NCBI RefSeq assembly: GCF_021531895.1
Contig: NZ_JAFBIX010000008.1
Coordinates: 1-64,000, forward strand
Reading direction: 5' to 3'
Source: Faecalicatena contorta
GTDB taxonomy: Bacteria; Bacillota; Clostridia; Lachnospirales; Lachnospiraceae
Length of the DNA: 64,000 nucleotides
Positions 16,808 through 26,186 of the stretch are shown here, piece after piece. Every line of letters begins with the position of its first letter. Position 1 is the stretch's first letter. The notes below the pieces were generated by a model, which did not search any database, was not told where the DNA came from, and saw only the letters and a list, made by a program, of their open reading frames with translations. A program made the translations under genes and the position numbers.

Positions 16808-16834
16808 CGTCTTTTCCTCTACATTCTATTCGTT

Positions 16835-17875
16835 TTAAAACAGACGGATTAATTTGTCACTTTTTTCTGCTACTTTTCCGATAATCGAAACCGTCGTATC
16901 CATACCTGCATTGTCAAAATCACGCAGCATGTCCTGAAGATATTCAGGGGATACGCTGATCAGCAGACCACCGGAAGTCTGCGGGTCATAAAGAAGATCA
17001 AGATAATGCTCTTCCACCGAGCCTGCTTCTACCTTACCGATAGAATATCCGCGGTTCTTATATGCACCTGCCGGAACAAGGCCCATCTTGGCATAATCGA
17101 TCGCATCTGCAAAATAAGCAATATCTTTTACATTTATTTCAAATGTTACATCACTGGCAGAAGCCATCTCTACACAATGCCCCAGAAGGCCAAAACCAGT
17201 AATATCTGTACACGCAGAAACATCGTATTTCTCTACAACCTGCTTTCCTTTCTTATTCAGAGACGCCATAACTGTCTGCGCTTCTTTGATGGCGGATGCC
17301 GAAGCCATCTCTGCCTTAATGGCAGTATTCACCACACCACTTCCAATCTGTTTGGTAAGCACGAGAATGTCTCCAGCTCTGCAGCCATAATTTTTAAATA
17401 TCTTATCAGGGTGTACAAAACCGGACACACATAATCCATACTTAGGTTCATCATCTTGTACAGAGTGTCCTCCTACCAGTACCGCACCTGCTTCTTTCAC
17501 TTTATCCGCGCCACCCGCCAGGATGTCGCCCAAGATCGCCGGATCCAGACAATTCGGAAATCCGACTATGTTAAGTGCCACTGCCGGTTCTCCTCCCATG
17601 GCCCATACATCACTCAGGGAGTTTGCAGCCGCAATCTGTCCAAACATATAAGGATCATCTACAATCGGAGTAAAGAAATCTACTGTCTGAATCATTGCAA
17701 TCTCATCTGTCACTTTGTAAATAGCTGCGTCATCGGACGTTTCAATACCTACTATTAAATTATCATCATGGAACTGGGGCAGCTTACTCAGAACCTGAGC
17801 AAGGGTCTCCGGACCTATCTTGGCCGCTCACCCAGCCGTTTTTGATAATTGCGTTAATCTGACATCAGACTTCAT
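16835..17875 (-). CDS. selD: Selenide, water dikinase SelD, itself a selenoprotein (Sec16)
   Basis: The open frame 16835-17713 lacks the N-terminus of SelD. Upstream in the same frame, ATG at 17873-17875 behind AGGAGG begins a sequence interrupted by one TGA at 17828-17830, in KTAG-U-AAKIGP. This is the catalytic Cys/Sec position of SelD. Read as Sec, the protein has 346 residues, the normal length, with ATP-binding Asp motifs (SDDAAI, VDFFTPIVDDP) and a glycine-rich VLVGGHS segment. It makes selenophosphate from selenide and ATP. First gene of selD-selA-selB-lysR. Confidence 0.94.
17796..17830 (-). promoter_or_regulatory. Candidate SECIS element of selD
   Basis: Beginning at the UGA itself, TGAGC (17830-17826) pairs with GCTCA (17800-17796), and an inner GGTC/GACC stem closes a CGGA loop. 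The stem-loop lies directly downstream of the Sec codon, as expected for bacterial SECIS. Confidence 0.6.
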
Positions 17876-17927
17876 ACTTTTGTTCCTCCTAAAAATATTT
17901 TTGCCCTGCATAGCTTACTATGCAATG

Positions 17928-17962
17928 AAAAAAGCCAGCTCCTGCTGTCACAGGAGTCTGGC
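17928..17962 (-). terminator. Terminator after yedF
   Basis: GCCAG...CTGGC arms (17934-17962) with an inner CTCCTG/CAGGAG stem are followed on the minus strand by six T (17933-17928). It separates yedF from the selD operon. Confidence 0.85.
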
Positions 17963-17983
17963 CGTCTTACTATACACCTTACA

Positions 17984-18589
17984 TTATGGTTTAATAATCT
18001 TTCCTGCTTTTGCCATCGTCTCAACAATGCTGTACATATTGGTCACAGAACCAACAGCCAGTTTTTCTTTTAATCCATAATAATCCAGGCAAGTTCCGCA
18101 AGTCATAATCTCGACGCCTTGTGCCTCAAGAGATTTCAGATCTGCCAAAGAGTCAGATCCTTCTGTTGTCAAAGTAGCTCCTCCATTATAGAACAGCATG
18201 GTCTTTGGCAATGTATCAAGCTGAGTTACTGCAAAGATAAATCCTTTGATCAGGACTTTCCCCAGCTCATCATTACCACTTCCCATACGGTCAGAAGAAA
18301 TGACTACAACAGTGTTGCTTCTTGCGTCCGGCATACAGGTCTCTTCTTCCTGTTCCTCTGCCTTTGGAGCACCTTCCATCTGAATCGTAACTTTAAATTC
18401 GGCATCCCCTACTTTTTCAGAAGAAACTTGTCCTCCGGCACTTGCTGCCATCTTTGTTACATTCTGCACAGCAATCTCATTGTCTACCAGGACTTCAATT
18501 GTCTCTGGACCTGTAAGTGCCTGCATTGCCTTTTTGGTCTTAATAACCGGGATCGGGCAATTATCTCCCATTGCGTTGACTGTAATCAT
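17984..18589 (-). CDS. yedF: YedF-like selenium metabolism protein (TusA + DsrE domains)
   Basis: A 201-residue protein with an N-terminal TusA domain (Cys11 in MGDNCPIPVIK) and a C-terminal DsrE-like domain (from about residue 90, with TCGTCLDYYG). This is the 'sulfurtransferase-like selenium metabolism protein YedF' architecture. The ATG at 18589 is chosen over an upstream in-frame start at 18640 because AAAGGTGG lies 7 nt before it, and the promoter -10 element (18641-18646) would abut the longer start. It probably passes selenium towards SelD; the selD operon follows behind a terminator. Confidence 0.87.
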   Translation of the reverse strand: MITVNAMGDNCPIPVIKTKKAMQALTGPETIEVLVDNEIAVQNVTKMAASAGGQVSSEKVGDAEFKVTIQMEGAPKAEEQEEETCMPDARSNTVVVISSDRMGSGNDELGKVLIKGFIFAVTQLDTLPKTMLFYNGGATLTTEGSDSLADLKSLEAQGVEIMTCGTCLDYYGLKEKLAVGSVTNMYSIVETMAKAGKIIKP

Positions 18590-18640
18590 GACGCTTCCAC
18601 CTTTCTTTGCAGTCTTTTTACCCTCAACACTTATAGACAT

Positions 18641-18669
18641 ATTCTATCATCGTTCGCATAAAAGGTAAA
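18641..18669 (-). promoter_or_regulatory. Promoter of yedF
   Basis: On the minus strand TTTACC (18664-18669) and TAGAAT (18641-18646) are 17 nt apart; transcription would begin near 18634, giving a leader of about 45 nt. Confidence 0.55.
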
Positions 18670-18709
18670 TGACTTTTTTGTAATAATATGTAAAAGTTTC
18701 CGAAAAAGG

Positions 18710-19375
18710 CTAGAATCCACAGGTACTATAGCCCCGCCCTCTTTCGTATTCTTTTATATCAATCACACGATATGCTCCATCGGCATAATACGCAGGCTTC
18801 ATCTGCCCTTTCTTAAATACCGCAAGAAATTCTTGTAATGTATGAACTTCTTCTGGGAAATAGGTCGCACACACTCCAACCTTCTCAGGTACGTGGCAGT
18901 CACTGGATCCCAATGTAAAACACCCCAGTTCCATCGCGTATCTTGCCGCTTTCTGGCAGGCCTCTACCGAAGTACTCCCATTCAGAACCTCCAGTCCATC
19001 CAATCCCCTTACCGTGCGAAGGTTCTCTTCCAGACCCCGGTTATTATTCCGAAACGGATGCGCCGCAAAACACACTCCACCTTGCGCTTTCACCAGATCA
19101 ATGAAATCCTGCGCCGGGATTCTCTCTCTGGGATAATCCTCTATTCCAAACGCTACAATATCTCCTTGCAATGAAAAGAATTCAATTCCTACAAATATCG
19201 GGAATCCTGTTCTTGCCGAATATTCTGCCGCATAATCCTTCAGTCCCATATCATCATGGTCTGTAATGCAAATGGCTCCCAGGCCTTTTTCTTTCGCAAT
19301 CTGTACCATCTGATCTAATGTTAGAAAACTATCTTTTGAATATGTCATTTCATGCATATGTGTGTCTATAAACAT
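18710..19375 (-). CDS. PHP-domain phosphoesterase
   Basis: A 221-residue PHP (polymerase and histidinol phosphatase) superfamily protein. Metal-binding motifs are seen in order: DTHMHE at the N-terminus, CITDHDD near residue 37, a Glu in GIEFFS, AAHPFR near 105, and GSSDCHVPE near 157. This suggests a phosphoesterase acting on a small phosphate or nucleotide substrate. The substrate cannot be told. It stands between yedF and the alarmone synthetase-like gene, with no clear operon partner. Confidence 0.85.
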   Translation of the reverse strand: MFIDTHMHEMTYSKDSFLTLDQMVQIAKEKGLGAICITDHDDMGLKDYAAEYSARTGFPIFVGIEFFSLQGDIVAFGIEDYPRERIPAQDFIDLVKAQGGVCFAAHPFRNNNRGLEENLRTVRGLDGLEVLNGSTSVEACQKAARYAMELGCFTLGSSDCHVPEKVGVCATYFPEEVHTLQEFLAVFKKGQMKPAYYADGAYRVIDIKEYERGRGYSTCGF

Positions 19376-19520
19376 ACCCTATTCTCCTTCGCCACCTTAG
19401 TATCCCTTCTCACTATATATTATATAAATCCTTGGCCTCGGCTTCAAATAGAGTTTTTTTATATTTGATGGCTATATATAGATATTATCAATATATTATC
19501 CAAAAGAAATAGGTCTGAGA

Positions 19521-20231
19521 TCAACTCAGACCCTGTAGCTCTTGCTGATTAGGCTTCCCTATTTCTTTCCTGTTCGTACTTGCTTTTAACTCTTCCTGCT
19601 TTTCTATATATTCCTGAATTGCTTCATTTAATGACAACATCTTTTCATCCAGTGTAGACACCATCTCGGCACACTCTCTCAGATCCCGACTGATATACTC
19701 TGGCGCATTCCCTTCAAATTTATAATAAATCTTATGTTCTAGGCTTGCCCAAAAATCCATGGCGATGGTCCGGATCTGTATCTCTACTTTGGTATCGACT
19801 ACACTGTCCGACAAAAATATCGGCACGGATACCAGCATATGATAACTCTTATATCCACTTTCCTTGGGATTCTTAATGTAATCCTTAATGGAAAGTACTT
19901 TCAGGTCGCTCTGATTTCCAATCATCTCTGCAAGTCTGTAAATATCAGATGTGAAGGAACAGATCAGCCTGACCCCAGCGATATCGTTAACATACTTTAC
20001 CATGTTTTCAATTGATATCTCGTATCCATTTCTTCTTAATTTTTTTACAATACTTTCCGGTGACTTTACCCTTGTCTTGATATGTTCGATCGGATTGTAT
20101 TGATGTACATGCTGAAATTCGTCATTCAATATATCCAGCTTGGTTCCTACTTCTTTTATCGCGGCGCTATAAAGAAACATAATCGTCTTCCAGCTGTCTA
20201 CATCTTCATAATTCTTGATTGCATTCTCCAT
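19521..20231 (-). CDS. Small alarmone synthetase-like GTP pyrophosphokinase (RelA/SpoT domain)
   Basis: A 236-residue single-domain RelA/SpoT synthetase like RelQ/YjbM, without hydrolase, TGS or ACT domains. The RVKSPESIVKKLRRNGY and DIAGVRLIC motifs (GTP/ATP binding) and EIQIRTIAMDFWASLEHKIYYK (catalytic Glu and conserved C-part) are present. Such proteins make (p)ppGpp under envelope or nutrient stress. The C-terminal tail from about residue 210 is polar and probably disordered. It appears to be a single-gene unit. Confidence 0.88.
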   Translation of the reverse strand: MENAIKNYEDVDSWKTIMFLYSAAIKEVGTKLDILNDEFQHVHQYNPIEHIKTRVKSPESIVKKLRRNGYEISIENMVKYVNDIAGVRLICSFTSDIYRLAEMIGNQSDLKVLSIKDYIKNPKESGYKSYHMLVSVPIFLSDSVVDTKVEIQIRTIAMDFWASLEHKIYYKFEGNAPEYISRDLRECAEMVSTLDEKMLSLNEAIQEYIEKQEELKASTNRKEIGKPNQQELQGLS

Positions 20232-20360
20232 GTAGCATCTCTCCTCTCATCGGGAAGAGCTAATTCTGTACTATGTTAAGTATAACATATGAACCATGGG
20301 ATGTCATGGATTTCACAATTATTTAAGAAAGAGATTATATTTACACTTCTATGCAAAATT

Positions 20361-20885
20361 CTAATACTCAATTCCTTCTCTCGCCATCTTTCCCAGATCA
20401 TAAGGATGCTTTACCTTAACCATCTTTGTGACATAATCTGCGATTTCTAAAAAGTCATTGGATACCTCATGTCCCGTCAATATAATCTCCAATCCGCGAG
20501 GCTTATGCTGAAGGAAACTGATAAGCTTTTCTTCACTGAGAACTTGCAGCTGTACTGCACACAGAGCTTCATCCAATAACAACACATCAAACGGTGGACA
20601 GAACTTCACGATCTCGTCCAGTGCTTTATTATTATAATGACGCAGTTCTGCCTTCTCATCTCCATTCATTCTGCTTACGAACTTCACAGGTTCTCTTCCA
20701 GGAAGGCAGGTAATATTCGAGATGGACTCCAGAATCTTACGTTCATTCGAGGAATTATCTTTCAAAAATTGAAAAACAAGCACCTGAAGCCCACACCCGG
20801 CAGCCCTTACTGCCTGTCCCATAGCAGCGGTCGTCTTGCCTTTACCATCTCCATAGTATATGTGTATTCTTCCTGTGCCTGTCAT
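20361..20885 (-). CDS. Cob(I)yrinic acid a,c-diamide adenosyltransferase (CobA/BtuR type)
   Basis: About 174 residues with the P-loop GDGKGKTTAAMGQAV near the N-terminus, then VFQFLKDNSSNE and LLLDEALCAV, characteristic of CobA/CobO/BtuR corrinoid adenosyltransferases. They transfer adenosyl from ATP to Co(I) corrinoids to make coenzyme B12 forms. An in-frame ATG 24 nt upstream (20909) gives 182 residues. The shorter start is preferred because a GGGG-containing ribosome site precedes it, but the choice is not secure. Confidence 0.87.
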   Translation of the reverse strand: MTGTGRIHIYYGDGKGKTTAAMGQAVRAAGCGLQVLVFQFLKDNSSNERKILESISNITCLPGREPVKFVSRMNGDEKAELRHYNNKALDEIVKFCPPFDVLLLDEALCAVQLQVLSEEKLISFLQHKPRGLEIILTGHEVSNDFLEIADYVTKMVKVKHPYDLGKMAREGIEY

Positions 20886-20990
20886 AATCGTATCCCCGCT
20901 TTCGTCCATTTTGAAATCATCAACGTTACTCTCATTATAGTATTCTATTGCAAAATTGTATAGCAGAGATTTTATTTTGTTGTCTTTCTA

Positions 20991-22055
20991 CTACATATCC
21001 AGCTTCATATCTCCAAACTGAATCCAGCCTTTTTTCCGCATGAATTCAGAGGTACCCAGAGTCACGATTGCCGGCAGAATAATCTGGATGACCAGAATCT
21101 TTATCAGAACTACTGATGCTGGTTCTGTCGTGATCATCGTCTGCCACGTCATGATCTGTCCCACGAGACCCGCTGTTCCCATACCAGAACCTGTCGCATT
21201 GCTGGTCATATGCAATACTACCGTTCCTACTGGACCTAAAATCGCACTGGATAAGATGACCGGCAGCCAGATCACCGGTTTCTTCACAATATTCGGAACC
21301 TGAAGCATAGACGTTCCAATTCCCTGGGCTAATAGACCTCCGATCTTATTCTCCCGATAGCTTGCCACTGCAAACCCTACCATATTACAGCAACATCCTA
21401 CCGTTGCAGCACCTGCCGCAAGACCGGACAAATTCAGAATAATCCCCAATGCCGCCGAACTGATCGGAAGTGTCAGGATCATTCCCATCAATACGGATAC
21501 CACGATACCCATCAAAAATGGCTGTTGCTCTGTTCCCCAGTTAATCAGCGAACCAAGCCATGCCATAAATCCAGAGATTGGCGGCCCAAGAATCAATCCC
21601 ACAGTCGCACCCGTTCCAATCGAAACGATTGGTGTTACCAAGATATCTACTTTCGTCTTTCCAGCCACCATATGTCCAAAGAAAATACCTACATATGCTG
21701 CAATAAATGCTCCCAGAGGTTCTCCTGGTCCGGCGTAAACCATTGCTCCATCAACCAGAACCGTTCCAGCCAACAGCTTGCTCGCGAATGCACCGATCAT
21801 TCCAGCCGTTGCTGCCGAAACCACTACCAATGAGGATTCCTTGAATCTATAAGCCACTGCCACACCGATACCCGCACCAGTCAGCGAAGCTGCTACCTTA
21901 CCAATTACAAAAATCATATCACCGACTGTACCACCCATCAGTGTGCCGACCTGTTGAATGATTGTACCGATAATCAACGTGGCGAACAAGCCTTGCGCCA
22001 TCGCACTCAATCCATCAATAAAAATCTTATCTAATGCCTTTTTAAACCTTTCCAT
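20991..22055 (-). CDS. PTS EIIC-type (EIIC_2 family) membrane transporter
   Basis: A 354-residue, glycine-rich membrane protein with about ten hydrophobic segments, resembling the stand-alone 'phosphotransferase system, EIIC' family. Features include GPGEPLGAFIAAYVGIFFGHMVAGKTKVDI and a cysteine run in TVGCCCNMVGFA. No EIIA or EIIB domains are encoded nearby, so sugar phosphorylation by this protein is not shown. AGGAGAAGGG precedes the ATG. The substrate is unknown. Confidence 0.75.
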   Translation of the reverse strand: MERFKKALDKIFIDGLSAMAQGLFATLIIGTIIQQVGTLMGGTVGDMIFVIGKVAASLTGAGIGVAVAYRFKESSLVVVSAATAGMIGAFASKLLAGTVLVDGAMVYAGPGEPLGAFIAAYVGIFFGHMVAGKTKVDILVTPIVSIGTGATVGLILGPPISGFMAWLGSLINWGTEQQPFLMGIVVSVLMGMILTLPISSAALGIILNLSGLAAGAATVGCCCNMVGFAVASYRENKIGGLLAQGIGTSMLQVPNIVKKPVIWLPVILSSAILGPVGTVVLHMTSNATGSGMGTAGLVGQIMTWQTMITTEPASVVLIKILVIQIILPAIVTLGTSEFMRKKGWIQFGDMKLDM

Positions 22056-22209
22056 ACCCTTCTCCTCATAGTCTATGTACTTTTACAACTGTCTTGTCAC
22101 TTGACAAGTCTAGCATAGTATAAAGTGGAAATCAAGCCATCCCCTTTACAGTTTTTTCAAAAAAATATATACTTTTATGTATTCATAGGGAAAAGCGAGG
22201 TATACTTTT

Positions 22210-22473
22210 ATGTTTCGATTATGGGGAAAAGAATTTAAGGACAATAGAATGATCCGGGATACCGTCATCTGTGATGATTCGGACGATACCCGGACCCATA
22301 AGATTTTTCACGCGCTTGATGCCATATGTTATGAATTTGATCTGAGCAAACCTATCTGGCTGGATTCTACGATTGCGGAATTCAAACGTCATGACAAAGC
22401 GCGGTTTACACAGGATAATTTTGTGGATTCCATTGATTTTGACTACCTGGAAATCCATGTGATAGAAGAATAA
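22210..22473 (+). CDS. Small conserved hypothetical protein
   Basis: An 87-residue acidic protein with no recognised domain (MFRLWGKEFKDNRMIRD at the start, acidic EIHVIEE at the end). It is preferred to the overlapping minus-strand frame because it begins with ATG a short distance after GCGAGG and its composition is that of a soluble protein. It is convergent with the ABC permease gene, ending 10 nt from it. It resembles short uncharacterised proteins found in Lachnospiraceae genomes. No function is assigned. Confidence 0.6.
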   Translation: MFRLWGKEFKDNRMIRDTVICDDSDDTRTHKIFHALDAICYEFDLSKPIWLDSTIAEFKRHDKARFTQDNFVDSIDFDYLEIHVIEE

Positions 22474-22482
22474 TACAATCCT

Positions 22483-23898
22483 CTATTCATTTCGTATTGC
22501 AGCCAATGGGCTTAAGTTCATGGCACGAAGTGCCGGGAAGTATCCGGCAGCTACTCCGACCAGCATGGCAAATCCCATGGACAATAATACCAGCCACCAT
22601 GGTATATAGGATATGTTTCCATCGATTCCCATGGCTGCTCCATGACCAGTCAGGAAGTTAATCACGCCCGACATCAGGAAGCTTAGGATATTGCCAGCAA
22701 TACCTCCAATCAGGCCAATGAATGCTGCTTCCAGCAAAAACATCTGCTTTATATTTTTAAGGCTGCATCCCAACACTTTGATCACACCAATCTCTTTGGT
22801 CCGCTCATAGATGGACATCATCATTGTGTTGGCAATTCCTATGGCGGCTACCAGAAGAGATACTGCTCCGATTCCACCCAAAACAGCTTGAACAATAGCG
22901 AACTGACTCTTCATGCTATCCAGATATTCTGCATTGGTCTCCACATTATAGCCCATTTCACGGATGACGGAAGCCACCGCATCCACATTCTCAATATCAT
23001 CTACCTTGATCTGCGCATAAGAATAACAAAAATCTTTGTATGGTTTTCCTGACTTTGTAGTAGGCTGCCCAGGGATGACTCTTCCTGAGAATTCTTTTTT
23101 CAGTATTTGTTTTAGTGTATCCAGATCACAGTATATATTGTAGTAATTGGCATTATATTCTTCCGGACTTCCTTCTACAATTCCACAAGCTTTTACGACA
23201 TGCTTTTGTACCGATTGTACAACCACCTGCTGCCCGTCGCTTCCATCCCCTGTTCCAGCAGTTGCTCCATTGCTTCCAGATCCATTATTCTGACTGTTAT
23301 AATAAGCATCCTGATCTAGAATCATGAATAAAGAGTCTTTTGCGAAATCAATATCCGGTAATTCACCAGTCTCATAATACCCCTGATCTGTCCCTTTTTC
23401 ATAGAACATCGTCGGAATCCCATTTCCATATACCAGCTCCAAGTGTCCGCCATTCGCATTCGGAAGCGTACCTTCATCCAGTGGTATGTTCTTTGCTTTC
23501 AGAGCTTCAGGAGTCATGGCAACCAACTGCCCCCAGCCTTCATATTTTCCCTTTAATAAGATAACTGAAAGTTCATATACTGGAGATGCCATAGCCACAT
23601 GCTCCAGATCTGCCAACTGAGCAACCGATTTGTCATTGATATATTTTGTAGATTCTTCTTCATCAGACGAATGATACATCATGGATTCCCCGGCCTGCGC
23701 TCCCGTTACTTTTATAGTAGTAAGGCCGCCAGACTGTTCTACTTCCCGATAGAGAGACTGCTGCATGCCAAGCCCCAGCGAGATCATAACAACAATGGAT
23801 GCCGTACCGATCAATACCCCTAGAACTGTCAGAAATGTTCTTAATTTACGCCGTTTTAAATTACTGCTGCTCATCCTCAGAAGGTCCATCCAGTTCAT
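22483..23898 (-). CDS. MacB/FtsX-type ABC transporter permease
   Basis: A 471-residue permease: an N-terminal membrane helix (TFLTVLGVLIGTASIVVMISLGLG, shown in part), a large extracytoplasmic MacB-like domain (about 45-325), then three C-terminal FtsX helices with TKEIGVIKVLGCSLKNIK. These permeases do not move substrate through a classic channel; they transmit ATPase motion to extracytoplasmic partners to export lipids, lipoproteins or peptides. The start lies 38 nt inside the upstream CARDB gene, so translation is coupled. Third gene of a three-gene operon. Confidence 0.88.
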   Translation of the reverse strand: MNWMDLLRMSSSNLKRRKLRTFLTVLGVLIGTASIVVMISLGLGMQQSLYREVEQSGGLTTIKVTGAQAGESMMYHSSDEEESTKYINDKSVAQLADLEHVAMASPVYELSVILLKGKYEGWGQLVAMTPEALKAKNIPLDEGTLPNANGGHLELVYGNGIPTMFYEKGTDQGYYETGELPDIDFAKDSLFMILDQDAYYNSQNNGSGSNGATAGTGDGSDGQQVVVQSVQKHVVKACGIVEGSPEEYNANYYNIYCDLDTLKQILKKEFSGRVIPGQPTTKSGKPYKDFCYSYAQIKVDDIENVDAVASVIREMGYNVETNAEYLDSMKSQFAIVQAVLGGIGAVSLLVAAIGIANTMMMSIYERTKEIGVIKVLGCSLKNIKQMFLLEAAFIGLIGGIAGNILSFLMSGVINFLTGHGAAMGIDGNISYIPWWLVLLSMGFAMLVGVAAGYFPALRAMNLSPLAAIRNE

Positions 23899-25315
23899 CC
23901 AGCAACGCCTCCTCTTCTACTAATGTCTGTTTTTTCTTCTTTTTTCGAATGATGATCACTGCTGCCGCGATGACTGCTAATGCAGCAACAAGAATCAAGA
24001 TTGGAATGACCGGGATTCCTCCCTTATCTTCCGTCTCCATATCCATGGCTGCCAGATCCGACTCACTGGCTTCTGTAACTTCCAACTGAAAGTCCTTCGT
24101 CATCGTCTTGACCTCACCGGCTTCATCCTCATAGCTCAATGTCATCGTAATCTTGGCAGGTCCTTTTGTCGCTTTCTTTCCTTCTACCATTGCATCTATA
24201 GAAGCACTTGCGCCAGATTCTACATTGCCTACAAATACCTCTTCTTTGTCAATACAGCTTCCTTCAAAAGTAGCCTTTACATTATACAATTTAATCTTTC
24301 CAAGATTGTATAGATTACACATCACGTTGGCTTCCTCGCCCACTGCAATGCTCTCCGGGCTAATCTCAAATTCACTGAATTCGAATCTCGCATCCTGCTT
24401 GACCGGAATCGATATACTGGACGTTGCTTCAATCTGAGTCGCACTGGAATCCTCATACTTCATGCTCATATCGATACTGTAAGGCTTCTGAAGAAGGTCG
24501 GCTTTTGCATTGAGCTGAATGGAAATATCTGCCGTTCCATTAGCTGCGATTCCTTCCAGATAGATAGAACTTGATCCTGACGCCGGAAGAAATGCAGGTG
24601 CTGCTGTCTGTTCATCACTTCCTTCTGTCGGTGCACTCAGGTCAAATAACATATTGCTGACTCTTGTAGACTTTGAAGTATTTTTCAAATGAATCGTTAA
24701 TGTAAAGTTGCTGCCTGCCCGTACTTCTGCCGGATCCGTGGTAAATCCTGTAACGATCACTCTCGGAACCGAACCTGAGCCCGCAGATCCGCCGCCGCTG
24801 TATGACACACCACCATTACTGAATCCACCTGCATCTGCTTCCTGTCCTTCCTCCTGGCTCGACTTCTTATCTTCCGGTTTTGCCGTTGTATTCACATAAA
24901 ACTTCTGAGATGCTTTCACCTCATTCTCTGCCGTTAATACGAACTGAAGCGTATATCTTGCAGATGGTACATCTTCTCTTTGCACAAATTCAAATGTAAA
25001 GTCACAGGATTCCCCTGCCGGAATGACATCCACAGACTGCTTATAATCCTGATATTCTGTTTTAAATGGCCAGGACTCGCCGCTATCTCCTAATTCTGGT
25101 GCCAGAGTGACCTGACTTAGTGACTGTGATGTACTGTTTGTCACGGTAATCGTCCATTTCTGCGACTGTCCAGCCTGAAATACTGGTACTTTGTTATCTT
25201 TTGCTTTGATAGTGATGATTTCCGGCGAAGCTGCCTGTATCTCAGCTGGTTTCACCATCGTCACCACCAATGCTGCCATGCAGAATCCTGCCAATACTTT
25301 CTTTAATCGTTTCAT
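23861..25315 (-). CDS. Secreted, membrane-anchored CARDB/NEW3-like domain protein
   Basis: About 484 residues: signal peptide (1-30), repeated immunoglobulin-like CARDB/NEW3 beta domains (roughly 35-430, containing a Gly/Ser-rich linker near 165-185), a C-terminal transmembrane helix (IPVILIL...), and a Lys-rich cytoplasmic tail ending in acidic residues. The ATG at 25315 is preferred to a TTG two codons upstream because GGGAGG is correctly spaced. It sits between ATPase and permease genes, so it probably forms the extracytoplasmic part of that exporter. Confidence 0.82.
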   Translation of the reverse strand: MKRLKKVLAGFCMAALVVTMVKPAEIQAASPEIITIKAKDNKVPVFQAGQSQKWTITVTNSTSQSLSQVTLAPELGDSGESWPFKTEYQDYKQSVDVIPAGESCDFTFEFVQREDVPSARYTLQFVLTAENEVKASQKFYVNTTAKPEDKKSSQEEGQEADAGGFSNGGVSYSGGGSAGSGSVPRVIVTGFTTDPAEVRAGSNFTLTIHLKNTSKSTRVSNMLFDLSAPTEGSDEQTAAPAFLPASGSSSIYLEGIAANGTADISIQLNAKADLLQKPYSIDMSMKYEDSSATQIEATSSISIPVKQDARFEFSEFEISPESIAVGEEANVMCNLYNLGKIKLYNVKATFEGSCIDKEEVFVGNVESGASASIDAMVEGKKATKGPAKITMTLSYEDEAGEVKTMTKDFQLEVTEASESDLAAMDMETEDKGGIPVIPILILVAALAVIAAAVIIIRKKKKKQTLVEEEALLDELDGPSEDEQQ

Positions 25316-25317
25316 GT

Positions 25318-26028
25318 TCAATCCTCCCTCTCTTGATTGCTGCGGTTATCCTCTATCTTTAATATTTTTCCATCTCGTATATGAAAAACCCGATCCGCAT
25401 AAGTTGCCAGATGTGCATCATGGGTTACCATAACAAGCGTCTTCTTCTGTTCTTGCACCACCCGCTGCATCAATTCCATTACTTCCTCGGATGTGTGAGA
25501 GTCCAGATTACCGGTTGGCTCATCGGCAAATATGATCTTCGGATTCACCACCAACGCTCTTGCCACACCGACTCTTTGCTGCTGTCCGCCAGACATCTGA
25601 TTCGGCAGATGGTTTTTATGTTTCTTCAGATTTACCAGTTCCAGCATCTTATCTGCTTCTTTCATACGAACTTCTCTTGGCACCCCGCGAAAGCTCAAAG
25701 GCAATGCGACATTCTCCAGCGCATTCATGGTACCAAGAAGATGAAACGACTGAAAGATGAACCCGACATTCTCCCGACGGAACCGCACCAGTTGCTCTTC
25801 ATTCAATTTCTCTATATGATGATGGCTGATGATCACTTCCCCTTTGGTAGGCTTTTCCAGTCCTGCTAACATGTTCAGAAGCGTAGATTTACCTGACCCG
25901 GAAGTACCCACGATCGCGCAAAATTCCCCTTCGTAGATCTCAAAGTCCACCCCATCCAGAGCCCGAACAACTTCATCACCTACCCGGTACAACTTATAAA
26001 GGTTTTTTACTTCGATTACCTTATCCAT
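25318..26028 (-). CDS. ABC transporter ATP-binding protein (LolD/MacB type)
   Basis: A 236-residue ATPase with Walker A GTSGSGKST, Q-loop FQSFHL, signature MSGGQQQRVGVA, Walker B IIFADEPTGNLDS and the H-loop VTHD. GNLDS and overall length fit the LolD/MacB/SalX subfamily that pairs with FtsX-type permeases. First gene of the ABC-CARDB-permease operon; its stop codon lies just ahead of the CARDB start. Confidence 0.93.
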   Translation of the reverse strand: MDKVIEVKNLYKLYRVGDEVVRALDGVDFEIYEGEFCAIVGTSGSGKSTLLNMLAGLEKPTKGEVIISHHHIEKLNEEQLVRFRRENVGFIFQSFHLLGTMNALENVALPLSFRGVPREVRMKEADKMLELVNLKKHKNHLPNQMSGGQQQRVGVARALVVNPKIIFADEPTGNLDSHTSEEVMELMQRVVQEQKKTLVMVTHDAHLATYADRVFHIRDGKILKIEDNRSNQERED

Positions 26029-26186
26029 AGGCTCCTCCTCTCTTGATTCTGCCTACAGTATACGGTATAAAAACAAATTCTTTCGATAGAAATTCTGAAA
26101 GATTTCTTAATATTGCAATTTATGGTGGAAAGTAATATAATAGACGTGTTGACAGAAATGTCACTCATAGATATTCATTGATATAA

